DNA from: Flavobacteriales bacterium
GTDB taxonomy: Bacteria; Bacteroidota; Bacteroidia; Flavobacteriales_D; Parvicellaceae
NCBI GenBank assembly: GCA_025210295.1
Contig: JAOASC010000018.1
Location: 1 to 64,000, forward strand
Direction of reading: 5' to 3'
DNA: 64,000 nt
How positions within the stretch are numbered: the stretch's first letter is position 1; the number at the start of each line of letters is the position of its first letter. Position numbers and translations under genes: made by a program. Positions 25,115 through 34,065 of this stretch are shown one piece after another. The notes beneath the pieces are model-generated. The model was not told the DNA's origin and searched no databases. It was given only the letters and a program-made list of their open reading frames with translations.

Positions 25115-26158
25115 ATGAAGTATTTAATATACATATTGCTTTTGTTTCCTTTATTAGAAGCTACTGCTCAGAGTAATTCTAATATGAATAGCAACAATGC
25201 AATAACCCCATCTAGCCCTCAAATAGAAGAAGAGTTAGAAGAAAGTAAAACAGGAGAAAGTGCCTTACCACAAAAAGATGTACTAAAAAAAGAGAGAGCT
25301 GCTAAAACCTACTCTTTATCGACTACTGCTGAAGATCAAAATTCATTTGAATACAATTACAATGCTTATTTAACTGCAACTGTAAAAAATGAAGAGACAT
25401 TTAAGTTTCTTCAAAAAGCTTATGCTGTCTATCCAGAGAATGTAGACTTGTATGATGATTTTATGGCGTATTATGAAATGACGGATAATGCTATGGATAG
25501 GAGAGTATTTTCGACTAAATTATATAAGAGCAATACCATTTCAGATTACATCATGGAATACAATTATAATGTTTTAATGTCATTACCTATTAATGCTATT
25601 TTGTTTACCAACGGATATGATGACACCTATCCAGTATGGGTAACACAGGATGTAAAAAAGGTTAGAAAAGATGTGACCATTATCAATGTAGGGCTCTTAA
25701 AGGATAAAGTTTATAAAGATAAAGTGCTTAAAAGAGCGGGGTTAAAGTATAAGAAAAAATACCAAGGAGCTGATTTAATTGTAGATGTTATTCAGAACAA
25801 CGCTGATAAAAATATTTATTTAGCAATGACCGTTGATAAGGCTGTTATTCAAAAGTTATATCAAAAACTCTATTTAACAGGGCTCGTTTTTAAATATTCT
25901 GAAGAGCCTATTGATAATGTCTTGTTGATTAAAGAGAAATGGGAAAATCAGTTTAAAAAAACAACGATTGAAAGTCCCCCTTCTTCATTCAAGCAAAAAC
26001 AAGTGTTGGCCAATTATCTTTTGCCTTTTATTTATTTACATAACTACTATGTGGAATATGGAGACATAGAGAAAGCTAAAGCATTGAAGAAAACAACATT
26101 GAAAATCGCAGCGTATAACGGGAAAAAAGCATTAGTTGAATCAAAGCTGAAAGAGTGA
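25115..26158 (+). CDS. Secreted protein with a segment resembling the DUF2723 C-terminal part
   Basis: A 347-aa protein with a signal peptide (to about residue 19) and a Ser/Glu-rich linker (about 20-75). Residues near 155-200 (INAILFTNGYDDTYPVW, then VRKDVTIINVGLL) resemble the soluble C-terminal part of DUF2723 membrane proteins, where a very similar LFTNGDNDTYP-type stretch occurs. The membrane half of DUF2723 is absent, so this is a free-standing version or a distant relative. Its stop overlaps the GTG start of an ECF sigma gene (GTGA), so the two are coupled. Function unknown. Confidence 0.6.
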   Translation: MKYLIYILLLFPLLEATAQSNSNMNSNNAITPSSPQIEEELEESKTGESALPQKDVLKKERAAKTYSLSTTAEDQNSFEYNYNAYLTATVKNEETFKFLQKAYAVYPENVDLYDDFMAYYEMTDNAMDRRVFSTKLYKSNTISDYIMEYNYNVLMSLPINAILFTNGYDDTYPVWVTQDVKKVRKDVTIINVGLLKDKVYKDKVLKRAGLKYKKKYQGADLIVDVIQNNADKNIYLAMTVDKAVIQKLYQKLYLTGLVFKYSEEPIDNVLLIKEKWENQFKKTTIESPPSSFKQKQVLANYLLPFIYLHNYYVEYGDIEKAKALKKTTLKIAAYNGKKALVESKLKE

Positions 26159-26766
26159 AATTGAATAAACAAGCATATACCACTTATACAGATGAACAGC
26201 TAATGGATGAAGTTGTTAAAGGGAATAGTCGTGCCTTTACCGAACTTTATGACCGTTATAGTAAACCGATGCTTAACTATTTTTATAGGATGTTGTGGCA
26301 AGATCAGTTAAAAGCCGAAGATTTTATGCAAGAGTTGTTTACTAAAATTATTCAAAAACCACATTTGTTTAATAGTAAATTAAAATTTAAAACTTGGATT
26401 TTTAGTATAGCCAATAATATGTGTAAGAATGAATATAGAAAGCAAGAGGTAAGAAAAGGATCTAATAATGATCTACATGAAAATATTGTGGGAGAGCATA
26501 CAGATGAATCGATAAAAAAAGTGGACCGTTCCTTATTTAATGCTCGTTTAAAGGAGGAATTGAATTTATTGAGTGAATCACACAAAAAAGTATTTATACT
26601 TCGTTTTAAGCAAGGATTAAGTTTAAAAGAAATTGCTGAGGTTTTAGAGGTGTCTGAAGGGACGGTTAAATCTAGGGTCTTTTATACGTTGAAGAAATTG
26701 AGTGCTAATTTAAAAGAGTTTAATCCAATAGCGATATCAGCTTTATTGTTATTGGGAATATTATAA
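26155..26766 (+). CDS. ECF RNA polymerase sigma factor, second in window
   Basis: A 203-aa sigma-70 ECF protein starting at GTG within the stop overlap of the upstream gene. Region 2 (ELYDRYSKPMLNYFYRML, then FKTWIFSIANNMCKNEYR) and region 4 (LLSESHKKVFILRFKQGLSL, VSEGTVKSRVFYTLKKL) are clear. A hydrophobic C-terminal end (ISALLLLGIL) is unusual. It is flanked by the secreted protein upstream and a single-TM protein downstream, the probable anti-sigma partner. No CGTCTAA-type site was found before this operon. Confidence 0.9.
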   Translation: MKLNKQAYTTYTDEQLMDEVVKGNSRAFTELYDRYSKPMLNYFYRMLWQDQLKAEDFMQELFTKIIQKPHLFNSKLKFKTWIFSIANNMCKNEYRKQEVRKGSNNDLHENIVGEHTDESIKKVDRSLFNARLKEELNLLSESHKKVFILRFKQGLSLKEIAEVLEVSEGTVKSRVFYTLKKLSANLKEFNPIAISALLLLGIL

Positions 26767-26770
26767 CATT

Positions 26771-27667
26771 ATGGAATTTAATAAGAATGACATAGAATAT
26801 TATTTGTTGACAAAAGATTATGATAACTTGTCTCCAGATGAATTGAAATTGGTTCATGAAGCCATTACTACAAAAGAAGAGTATGACGCCATGCGACAAT
26901 TACTTTTGGTAATGGAAGAAGCTCCTGTTGAAAGTGAGTTGGTTCCGAACCCAGCTTTGAAAGAAAGTTTGGTAGCTGCTTTTGAGAAAACAAGATGGGA
27001 GCAAGGAATAGAAACCAAGAATGATGTAAAAGTTGTTCCCATCCAACAAGAACAAGAACGTAAAAACAAAGGTTTTTTCTGGTTTTCAATAGCGGCTTCA
27101 ATTGCTTTGTTAATTGGGGTGTTCGTAAATAGGGAAAATCTATTTATGCCCGAACATAAAGAATTGGCCATGTTAGAGGAGGATAAGGTGGACGCGATAA
27201 AAGAGCTAGAAAAAGAAATTCATAAAGAAAAAAGCATAACGGTTGATGAAAATGTCAATGAAGAAGAAGCAGAGCTTGAAAGAGAAACTGTGGTGGTAGA
27301 ATTGGCAGAAAGTGGAAATAAAGCACCTGTTATAGCAGAAGAACCCAGTGCAAAAAAAGAGGCTCCTGCTTTTGAGTTTAGCACAGCAACTTCGCAAGGT
27401 CATACTAATCAAATGGAGGGAGACCAATTGGCTGTAAATGAAAAAAGTAATACTAGAGCTTTTGATACAGATGAGTTGGCAGATGCTGAAACTGTTGTGG
27501 TTACAAAAGAGTTAGCAGAAGAACTAGATGATTTGGCGTTTAGTGACCAAGAATTAAGTAGTGTAACTGTTGCAACTCAACAAGATAAGAAAGTAGTAAA
27601 AGCTTACAAAAGTCAATCACTAGAAAGTGATAAAGAAATGATTGATTTATTCTACACTGCTTTGTAA
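26771..27667 (+). CDS. Single-TM protein with acidic C-terminal region, candidate anti-sigma factor
   Basis: A 298-aa protein. A cytoplasmic N-terminal part (about 1-100) is followed by one membrane helix (about 101-119, FWFSIAASIALLIGVFV) and a long Glu-rich, low-complexity periplasmic part. It starts 4 bases after the sigma gene. This is the usual place and topology of an anti-sigma factor, but no zinc-finger or FecR motif is visible. The function is inferred from context only. Confidence 0.55.
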   Translation: MEFNKNDIEYYLLTKDYDNLSPDELKLVHEAITTKEEYDAMRQLLLVMEEAPVESELVPNPALKESLVAAFEKTRWEQGIETKNDVKVVPIQQEQERKNKGFFWFSIAASIALLIGVFVNRENLFMPEHKELAMLEEDKVDAIKELEKEIHKEKSITVDENVNEEEAELERETVVVELAESGNKAPVIAEEPSAKKEAPAFEFSTATSQGHTNQMEGDQLAVNEKSNTRAFDTDELADAETVVVTKELAEELDDLAFSDQELSSVTVATQQDKKVVKAYKSQSLESDKEMIDLFYTAL

Positions 27668-27693
27668 TAGAATTAGTCGATTTAATTTTCTGA

Positions 27694-28770
27694 TTATTTT
27701 TTTTTGAACGGGTTACTAAACTCGGGGTTGGTTAAAAATGAGGTATCTGTTAGTGTTTTTAAAAATGCAATAATTTTTTCTTTCTCTTCACTTGTTAGTT
27801 TTACCCCTCCTTGATGTGCATATTCCATTTTGGAGTCAATATTAAAGCTTTGATTAACACCTTCACTATAAAAATCAAGGACTTCTTTTAGTGTCTTAAA
27901 ACGCCCATCATGCATGTAGGGTGCTGTAACGGCAATATTTCTAAGAGATGGAATTCTAAATAAGCCCACATCACTATCTTTTCCTGTAAATTCAGCTTTC
28001 CCTTTATCTAAGTAATCTTCAGGTTTTAAGGCTTTACTCAGTCCATTATTACTGAGTTTAGTTGTTGTGCCTAAAATATCTGCATCAGTAGTATGGCAGT
28101 GTAAACAATCTCCTTTAGTTTGATCATTCATTAGTTCAAAGCCTTTATACTCGTCGGGGGTTAAATAAGCTTCTCCTCTTAAAACTTGATCGTATTTTGA
28201 ATTATTAGAAATCAATGTGCGTTCAAATTGAGCAATCGCTTTAGCAATAAGTAAACTGTCAATTGTACTGGTTCCAAAAGCTTTTAGAAATAAACGACGA
28301 TACAATTTATTTTTTTGAATACGTTTAGTTGCTGTTTTCCAATCTAAGTCCATTTCATTATGTGCCCTAACTGGATGAAAGACTTGCGCTTCAATACTAA
28401 GCACTCTTCCGTCCCAAAATAATGTAGGATACCAAGCAAGGTTATAGAGCGGCATGGTATTACGACTTAAAATTTGACCATCAATTCCTTGACTAAATCT
28501 ATGAGGAGCATCTGAAAAAGCAAATGCTTGTTGGTGACAGCTGGCACAAGACATTGAATGGTCTCTACTCAATGTTGAGTCGTAAAATAAGTAGCGTCCT
28601 AATTCTACGCCTTCAATCGTAGCTGGATTATTGGTCTCAGGCATCTTTGGGAATAGCGAGAGGTTTGAATAGGAATATGGGGTAGGAGTGTGTCCGCTCT
28701 TAAAGCTTAATACTGTTAGGGTTAATATTACTATAACCAAGAGATAATAAACTACTTTATGCTTCTCCAT
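27694..28770 (-). CDS. Di-heme cytochrome c peroxidase / MauG family protein
   Basis: A 358-aa protein with an N-terminal signal anchor and two c-heme motifs, CASCH at 75-79 and CLHCH at 222-226, plus PYMHDGRFKTL near the C-terminus. It is a second member of the family that includes MbnH (12267-13295), but with a different partner: it follows the secreted sorting-domain protein at 28775 by 4 bases. It may remove peroxide or carry out a MauG-type oxidation on that partner; the pairing favours the latter but does not prove it. Confidence 0.82.
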   Translation of the reverse strand: MEKHKVVYYLLVIVILTLTVLSFKSGHTPTPYSYSNLSLFPKMPETNNPATIEGVELGRYLFYDSTLSRDHSMSCASCHQQAFAFSDAPHRFSQGIDGQILSRNTMPLYNLAWYPTLFWDGRVLSIEAQVFHPVRAHNEMDLDWKTATKRIQKNKLYRRLFLKAFGTSTIDSLLIAKAIAQFERTLISNNSKYDQVLRGEAYLTPDEYKGFELMNDQTKGDCLHCHTTDADILGTTTKLSNNGLSKALKPEDYLDKGKAEFTGKDSDVGLFRIPSLRNIAVTAPYMHDGRFKTLKEVLDFYSEGVNQSFNIDSKMEYAHQGGVKLTSEEKEKIIAFLKTLTDTSFLTNPEFSNPFKKK

Positions 28771-28774
28771 AAGT

Positions 28775-29686
28775 TTAGTGCTCCAGTACTATTTTAAAGG
28801 TTTCAGCTTGTTTATTGGTTGTAATATTTAAAAGATAAATTCCATTTGGTTGGTCGCTAATATCGATATAGAATTTCGTAGGAGAAACTCCCCATTTCTT
28901 TACGGTTTTTCCTTCTAAATTGATTAATTCAATTTTTTCAATGATATGAAATTCATCAAGCTTTTTAGTCGAAATATCAATTATTCCTGAGGTCAGTTTG
29001 GGAGAAACGCTCATGTAATCTTCTTGTTTCTTCTCATTGATGGTATGAATCCATGTAACATGCATCATCATATTATCAATGAGCCAGCCTTCTTTATTGT
29101 TGTTGATAGAATCTGAAAGAAAGGTGTGGCGAATAATTATACTGTCATTTATACTAACCCAATTCATGTCGTAGCAAAGCCATATATCTTTCCAAGTACT
29201 GTCCGTTCCGGTAAAGCCTACAGAACCATTATTTAAAGTATCAATACTACTCGTATCATATCCATAAAAATTGTAAACGTAAGGGTTATTAAAGGCATTA
29301 TCCCATGTTGTTCCACCATCTGTAGAAAATTCAATTAATCCACCATCAGCTTTTTGGTCCATATCTAGTTTTTGTTTCCATTGAATAGCGATTATTCCCC
29401 ACATATGCCAGGGTAGAATTGTATATTGAAATGAAGAAGTGTTGTTGATGGGGTAAAAATTAATCGTATCCGTAACTAGTGCATTAGGCGCGGTGGCAGC
29501 ACTATCAAAAATGCTTTTTTGAGGTGGGCCTACTTGCCAAATATTGGAAGAAGTGCTGTCTAAATCAATTAAAATAGAGTTATTTACCGAAGTATCTGCA
29601 CCATCAAAGTACTGTACATAGTATTGCGCTTTAATGAATAGAGAAGAAAGTAAGAATGAAATAATTAAAATTAAATATGGTCTCAT
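28775..29686 (-). CDS. Secreted protein with type IX secretion sorting domain
   Basis: The start at 29686 gives a proper signal peptide (MRPYLILIISFLLSSLFIKA) and 303 aa; a longer frame adds 34 unlikely residues. The middle part is a beta-rich domain unusually rich in Trp (WHMWGIIAIQW, WKDIWLCYDMNWVS). The last 75 residues are a type A sorting domain (GIIDISTK, KIELINLEGKTVKKWG, PNGIYLLNI). It is followed 4 bases later by a MauG-type di-heme gene, a possible modifying enzyme. Otherwise the function is unknown. Confidence 0.75.
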   Translation of the reverse strand: MRPYLILIISFLLSSLFIKAQYYVQYFDGADTSVNNSILIDLDSTSSNIWQVGPPQKSIFDSAATAPNALVTDTINFYPINNTSSFQYTILPWHMWGIIAIQWKQKLDMDQKADGGLIEFSTDGGTTWDNAFNNPYVYNFYGYDTSSIDTLNNGSVGFTGTDSTWKDIWLCYDMNWVSINDSIIIRHTFLSDSINNNKEGWLIDNMMMHVTWIHTINEKKQEDYMSVSPKLTSGIIDISTKKLDEFHIIEKIELINLEGKTVKKWGVSPTKFYIDISDQPNGIYLLNITTNKQAETFKIVLEH

Positions 29687-29855
29687 TATAGATATTTTAG
29701 TGTAAATGTACGATGTTTTTGTGGAAAATATCGTTCGATATAGTTGAGTTGCTAATAAAAATGAGTATTTACTCAAATTTAGTATCAATTAACGGGAGTT
29801 TTTTAGGTTGCTGTTAAATTATAAATTCTTAAGATTTTAGTTTAGATACTATGTT

Positions 29856-29863
29856 TATATTTG
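29856..29863 (+). promoter_or_regulatory. Candidate -7 box of the Nfu-YigZ operon
   Basis: TATATTTG fits TAnnTTTG exactly and lies 16 bases before the Nfu ATG. A clear TTG element is not visible at the usual distance; a TTTAG is closest. Confidence 0.45.
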
Positions 29864-29878
29864 TAAAAAAATGAAATC

Positions 29879-30496
29879 ATGAGACCAGTTACAATATATG
29901 CCGAAAGCACCCCCAACCCATCTACAATGAAATTTGTAGCAGATGTTATGTTAATTAAAGGTGGCCAAACAGCAGAGTTTTTGACACAATCTTCCGCAAA
30001 TGGACATTCACAATTAGCAGTGGAGTTATTTAATTTCCCTTTTGTACAAGGCGTATTTATCGCTTCAAATTTTATTACGGTAACCAAATCAGATGCTTTA
30101 CAATGGGAGTATGTAGCCAATGAGTTGCAGTCTTTTATTGTTGATTTTGTACGAAAAAATGAGGTGATAGTAGAAAAAGTGCCTGAGGTTGTTGTAGAGG
30201 CTAATGCTTCAACAGCTCATGCAAATGCGGCAGCTAAAAAAGCTCCAGTGATCAAAACTGAGGCAGACCAAATGATTGTAAATTTATTGGAAGAGTACGT
30301 AACGCCAGCCGTTGAGAGTGATGGAGGCGCAATTCATTTTCAATCGTTTGATGAAACGACTGGAATTGTAACAGTAGTATTGAAAGGTTCTTGTAGTGGT
30401 TGTCCTTCTTCTACAGCTACTTTAAAAGGAGGTATAGAGTCCTTATTGAAGTCACATATGCCGGAAGTTCAGGAAGTTGTTGCTTTAGCTGATTGA
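29879..30496 (+). CDS. nfu: Nfu-type iron-sulfur cluster carrier
   Basis: A 205-aa protein with two domains: Nfu N-terminal (residues 5-90, YAESTPNPSTMKFVAD) and a C-terminal NifU domain with the cluster-binding CSGC at 172-175. They are joined by an Ala-rich linker (about 105-125). It carries assembled Fe-S clusters to target proteins in the cytoplasm. It probably shares a transcript with yigZ 3 bases downstream. Confidence 0.9.
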   Translation: MRPVTIYAESTPNPSTMKFVADVMLIKGGQTAEFLTQSSANGHSQLAVELFNFPFVQGVFIASNFITVTKSDALQWEYVANELQSFIVDFVRKNEVIVEKVPEVVVEANASTAHANAAAKKAPVIKTEADQMIVNLLEEYVTPAVESDGGAIHFQSFDETTGIVTVVLKGSCSGCPSSTATLKGGIESLLKSHMPEVQEVVALAD

Positions 30497-30499
30497 TAA

Positions 30500-31096
30500 A
30501 TGGAAACCGAGTTTCAAACGATAGCTACAAAATCGGATAGTTTCTTTAAGGAAAAAGGTAGTAAGTTTTATTCTTTTGCATTTCCAGTATTTTCTGAAGC
30601 AGAGGTCAAAGAATATATGCAAGGGCTAAAGGAGGAATTTAAAGATGCCGGGCATCATTGTTATGCTTTTAAATTAGGATTAAAAGGTGAGAAATATCGT
30701 TATAGTGACGATGGGGAACCTAATAATACTGCAGGTAAACCAATTTATGGACAACTCAATTCATTTGAAGTAACCAATGTATTAGTGGTTGTAGTACGTT
30801 ATTTTGGAGGAACAAAACTTGGGGTAGGTGGTTTAATTCAGGCTTATAAAGAGGGAGCAAAGCTAGCTTTAGAAAATGCTAAAATCATTACAAAAGAAGT
30901 TACCGAGCAAATTACCATTCATTTTAAATATGAAGAAATGAATGTCATGATGAGCCTTGTAAAGATTTTTGATTTGAAAATTATCACACAACAATTTGAG
31001 CTGGATTGCTTGATAACTTTGGAGTTCCCTTTAAAGAAAAAAGAAGCTTTGCTGTTGAAATTAAAAGACTACCCTCAATTGGAAATTCAGGGTTAG
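30500..31096 (+). CDS. yigZ: YigZ / IMPACT family protein
   Basis: A 198-aa protein with the UPF0029 signature: GHHCYAFKLG, SDDGEPNNTAGKPI and VVVRYFGGTKLGVGGL. The C-terminal part fits the DUF1949-type domain. The family is linked to translation and nucleic-acid binding, but its exact job is not settled. Its TAG overlaps the stop of the converging gene at 31093 (TTAG read on both strands). Confidence 0.9.
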   Translation: METEFQTIATKSDSFFKEKGSKFYSFAFPVFSEAEVKEYMQGLKEEFKDAGHHCYAFKLGLKGEKYRYSDDGEPNNTAGKPIYGQLNSFEVTNVLVVVVRYFGGTKLGVGGLIQAYKEGAKLALENAKIITKEVTEQITIHFKYEEMNVMMSLVKIFDLKIITQQFELDCLITLEFPLKKKEALLLKLKDYPQLEIQG

Positions 31097-31695
31097 TAAA
31101 GGTATTGTTCTGGCATTTCGATGGGGTAGTGCCCGCCCATTAATAAATACAAAATAATGATGGCAATAGCAGTAAAAGTTATCACAATAATGTAGAAGTG
31201 TAGGTTTGCTTTTCTTATTCCAATATAAGTGGAAATTTTTATACGATGGGTATTTGCTACGTGGAGTCCTAAACTAAAAATACCCAAAAAGTAGTAGGGA
31301 ATAAAGTAAAGTTTTAAAGGCCATTTTAGCACAACATTTGCTGCAAAATAGAAGTTAGTATCTAAACCTGTTAAAATGCGCTGTCCAACACTTACAGAAA
31401 TGTGTTGTAGTAGAAAAACACCTAAGATTAGTCCAGAATACATTTGAATTTTATCAGAAGTTGATAGATGGGAATTTTTTCTTAATTTAAAAAAGAGCAG
31501 CGTTCCTGATATCGACTGAAAAGCAAAGCAAGCCAAAAGAAATGGTTCTACCAAAGGGTGTTGGTAGATGGTACGAGCTGTTTCTAAAAAGTGTTGGTGA
31601 CTTTCTATACTTAACCATGCCATCAAATGATTGGTTAAATGAACAATAATAAATAAAGAAACAATAATGCCTGAAAGTCGATGTAAGTTTTTCAT
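31093..31695 (-). CDS. Five- or six-TM membrane protein, SdhC-like topology
   Basis: A 200-aa integral membrane protein with helices near 5-25, 50-70, 83-103, 125-148 and 170-193. His residues lie in the first helix (HRLSGIIVSLFIIVHLTNH) and near LGVFLLQHISVSVG, which could bind heme as in succinate dehydrogenase-type cytochrome b subunits. There is no flavoprotein or iron-sulfur partner next to it, so the assignment is weak. A Crp-like regulator lies just upstream on the same strand. Confidence 0.45.
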   Translation of the reverse strand: MKNLHRLSGIIVSLFIIVHLTNHLMAWLSIESHQHFLETARTIYQHPLVEPFLLACFAFQSISGTLLFFKLRKNSHLSTSDKIQMYSGLILGVFLLQHISVSVGQRILTGLDTNFYFAANVVLKWPLKLYFIPYYFLGIFSLGLHVANTHRIKISTYIGIRKANLHFYIIVITFTAIAIIILYLLMGGHYPIEMPEQYLY

Positions 31696-31774
31696 TGTGT
31701 TAAATGATTTTTTACAAAGGAAATGGATTCTTATTTAAGATCATTTGATGTATATCAAATTCGAAACGGGATTG

Positions 31775-32374
31775 TTATTTAGGAAGAGAAATTTTCTTTG
31801 AGCTTCTGATCCTACTTAACGTTTCTAATGTGATACCTAGAAAAGAAGCTAATTGCGTAAGTGGAACACGTTGTGTGATTGAAGGATAGAATTCTAATAA
31901 ACTTTGATACTTTTCTTGTGCTGTTTTAAACTGAAGTGCTACAATACGTTCTTGTAATTGAAGCATTGTTTTGGTTACTATCGCTTTTTCTAGTTGTGTA
32001 AAACTGTGGTGTTTTTGAGAAAGTTTATTAATAGTTTCTCGAGAAAATCCAACGAGAATAGTTGGCTCTAATGTTTCGATATTATAAGGGCTTGGGATGG
32101 ATAGGAAATACCCATTAATGGAAGTAATAAAGTCGTTTTCGAAAGCAAACCAGTCTGTAATTTCTTTACCATCTTTTAAATAATATGCTCTTGCACATCC
32201 TTTAACAATAAAATAAATCGTGTTGGAGTATTGTTCTGCTTTAATCAATGATGTATTTTTTTCAACAGACTGTATTTTGATGGCTTGAATAAGGTCTTTT
32301 ACACAAGGTTCAGACAATAAAACGTTATAATTTGTTTCAATCTGTTGAATAATAGCTTTATAATTCATTTCCAT
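31775..32374 (-). CDS. Crp/Fnr family transcriptional regulator
   Basis: A 199-aa protein with an N-terminal cyclic-nucleotide-binding-type beta roll (about 20-110, including EQYSNTIYFIVKGCARAYYL) and a C-terminal helix-turn-helix (about 150-190, PLTQLASFLGITLETLSRIR). There are no Fnr-type cysteines, so iron-sulfur sensing is unlikely. It follows the hydrolase gene by 1 base and may control it or the SdhC-like gene downstream. Confidence 0.85.
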   Translation of the reverse strand: MEMNYKAIIQQIETNYNVLLSEPCVKDLIQAIKIQSVEKNTSLIKAEQYSNTIYFIVKGCARAYYLKDGKEITDWFAFENDFITSINGYFLSIPSPYNIETLEPTILVGFSRETINKLSQKHHSFTQLEKAIVTKTMLQLQERIVALQFKTAQEKYQSLLEFYPSITQRVPLTQLASFLGITLETLSRIRSSKKISLPK

Positions 32375-32375
32375 A

Positions 32376-33035
32376 TTAAGAGTTCTTAAGGCTTTCTTCC
32401 AGTTCTTTAAGTGGAATAGGGAGGACCTTATGGTTTCCTTGGAAACGTATTAACGTATAATTAATATCCTTATCAGCCAGTAATTGAGTTTGCTTAGCTA
32501 CACGCTCTTTGCTATAGAAAGGGTCTTCATCTCCAATGACTAAATGTAAATTGAGAGTGTTAAAAAAATCACGTTCTTCAAAATAATCAATGTCTTCTGG
32601 AAAAGCTCCAGCCCAAAGGGTGAGGCTATCAAAATTTAAATTGGATTGTGTAACCCATCTACAAACAGTTGCTCCACCTTGTGAAAAACCAAGTACATTT
32701 AATTTTATAGTTTTGCGGTTAACGTGCTGTAAAATCGAAAGCGTAACTTGATCTAGGTAGTTAACATAATCAGCGATATCGTTTAAACGATCTTCTTTTG
32801 TCATCCAAGAAGCAACAACTTTCCCATCAAATCCTTTCCAATAAAAACGATGTAAAGCTTCAGGGGCTATAATAACGTTTTCTTCAGAGTCAATTGATTC
32901 AAACCATTTTAAAAAATGGTTAGCCAATTGTGCATAACCATGGCACACTATCCAAATGTTTTTAGTTTTTGAGCTAAGTGTACCTAATGTAAAATAGCGT
33001 GCTGTTTTTTCGGTCTTAAAGTTGATCTGTTTCAT
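32376..33035 (-). CDS. Alpha/beta hydrolase (phospholipase/carboxylesterase type)
   Basis: A start at 33035 is favoured because a promoter-like box at 33045-33052 overlaps the longer frame. The 219-aa protein has the nucleophile elbow GFSQGG, an aspartate in VIGDEDPF and a His in FQGNHKVLP, a complete Ser-Asp-His set. Near the N-terminus WIVCHGYAQLA supplies the oxyanion region. It is likely a carboxylesterase of unknown substrate. Co-transcribed with the Crp-like regulator. Confidence 0.78.
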   Translation of the reverse strand: MKQINFKTEKTARYFTLGTLSSKTKNIWIVCHGYAQLANHFLKWFESIDSEENVIIAPEALHRFYWKGFDGKVVASWMTKEDRLNDIADYVNYLDQVTLSILQHVNRKTIKLNVLGFSQGGATVCRWVTQSNLNFDSLTLWAGAFPEDIDYFEERDFFNTLNLHLVIGDEDPFYSKERVAKQTQLLADKDINYTLIRFQGNHKVLPIPLKELEESLKNS

Positions 33036-33044
33036 AGTTCGTTC

Positions 33045-33052
33045 CAAATTTA
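33045..33052 (-). promoter_or_regulatory. Candidate -7 box of the hydrolase-Crp operon
   Basis: TAAATTTG on the minus strand, 9 bases upstream of the ATG at 33035. It overlaps the more distal in-frame ATG, which supports the shorter start. A very short leader is implied. Confidence 0.4.
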
Positions 33053-33352
33053 AGAAGATTCTCTTATTCTAGTTTTAATTATTTTAAATTAATAGGTTCA
33101 CCTATTATCAAGGTTTTCATTTTCTTATTCATAATATAAAGTAAAACTGATGGGGAATGACGAAAATATCACCGAAAGGTGTTTAAGTACCAATTGGGGT
33201 AAACTAATAGTTGTTCTAGCCCCATCTCCTAGATATTCTTCTGTAAGTGGTAATATATCTATTTATTAATACTTTAGTTTGTTGGGAGCCAGACCAGATC
33301 AGCGGTAGCATTGTTATGTCGTCGATATAATGTTCTCGATATAGTGGAAAAT
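33053..33352. other. Intergenic, no gene seen
   Basis: About 300 bases between the hydrolase gene and the terminator at 33353. No ORF with a plausible start, no tRNA or repeat is visible. A short AT-rich stretch near its left end may hold upstream promoter elements of the hydrolase operon. Confidence 0.5.
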
Positions 33353-33383
33353 AAAAAACCTAAACAATTGTTTAGGTTTTTTT
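33353..33383. terminator. Intrinsic terminator, probably bidirectional
   Basis: The stem AAAAAACCTAAAC / GTTTAGGTTTTTT with a 4-base loop ends in T-runs on both strands. It lies 24 bases after the stop of the barrel-protein gene on the minus strand, which it most likely serves. Confidence 0.8.
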
Positions 33384-33406
33384 AATTAGAATATTTAGCA
33401 CTTGTT

Positions 33407-34036
33407 TTAAAACTTATAAGCAGCAGATAATTGTAAAATATTTTGAAAATCTTCAGCATTATCAAAATCAGTTTTTGTTTGCAGTCCTCTAACATATCTT
33501 AGACCTAGTCCCAGGTTTTCAGAAAGGTTATATTCTCCCCCTAAAGCAATCCCCAACTCCATACTTCTCATTCCATTAGTTGAGCTAGAAGTACTTTTTG
33601 TTTCAACAGGATCAAGACTTCCAACGGTTGTTTTTGTAGTAAATTTACTAGAGTTAGAGGCTATAAAAGATAGTTGTGGCCCCGCCATAAAAGATAGGTT
33701 GTCGTTGATATCGTAATGATATAATATAGGAATAGCAATATACAATGGGTTAGCAGAACCACTTATTTCGGTTTTAACGTTAAAAACTTCTGTTTTTTCT
33801 GTAAATGCAATTCTACGGTTAGATAATAATAACTCTGTTCTAAAGTTTAAGACATCAGATAAACCAATATCAACTAACCCTCCAATATGATATCCTATAC
33901 CATTAGAATTATCAGTGTTAGCAATTGTGGTATAATTAATTCCTCCTTTTGCTCCAAAAGAAAGCTCTTGAGCCATGATACTATTAATACTAGCAAAGAA
34001 AATAAGCCCTAAGATTGTAGTTTTAATTGTTTTCAT
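33407..34036 (-). CDS. Outer-membrane beta-barrel protein, PorT-type
   Basis: A 209-aa protein with a signal peptide (cleavage after about MAQ, residue 22) and repeated amphipathic strands ending in a C-terminal aromatic (AAYKF). The layout is that of outer-membrane PorT-type or OmpA-barrel-type proteins: GAKGGINYTTI near the N-terminus, ELLLSNRRIAF, and GLRYVRGLQ. It has its own terminator and a CGTCTAA-type promoter candidate upstream, so it may belong to an ECF regulon. Function not known. Confidence 0.75.
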   Translation of the reverse strand: MKTIKTTILGLIFFASINSIMAQELSFGAKGGINYTTIANTDNSNGIGYHIGGLVDIGLSDVLNFRTELLLSNRRIAFTEKTEVFNVKTEISGSANPLYIAIPILYHYDINDNLSFMAGPQLSFIASNSSKFTTKTTVGSLDPVETKSTSSSTNGMRSMELGIALGGEYNLSENLGLGLRYVRGLQTKTDFDNAEDFQNILQLSAAYKF

Positions 34037-34065
34037 AATTTTTTTAACAAAAGAAGTAGATAAAA

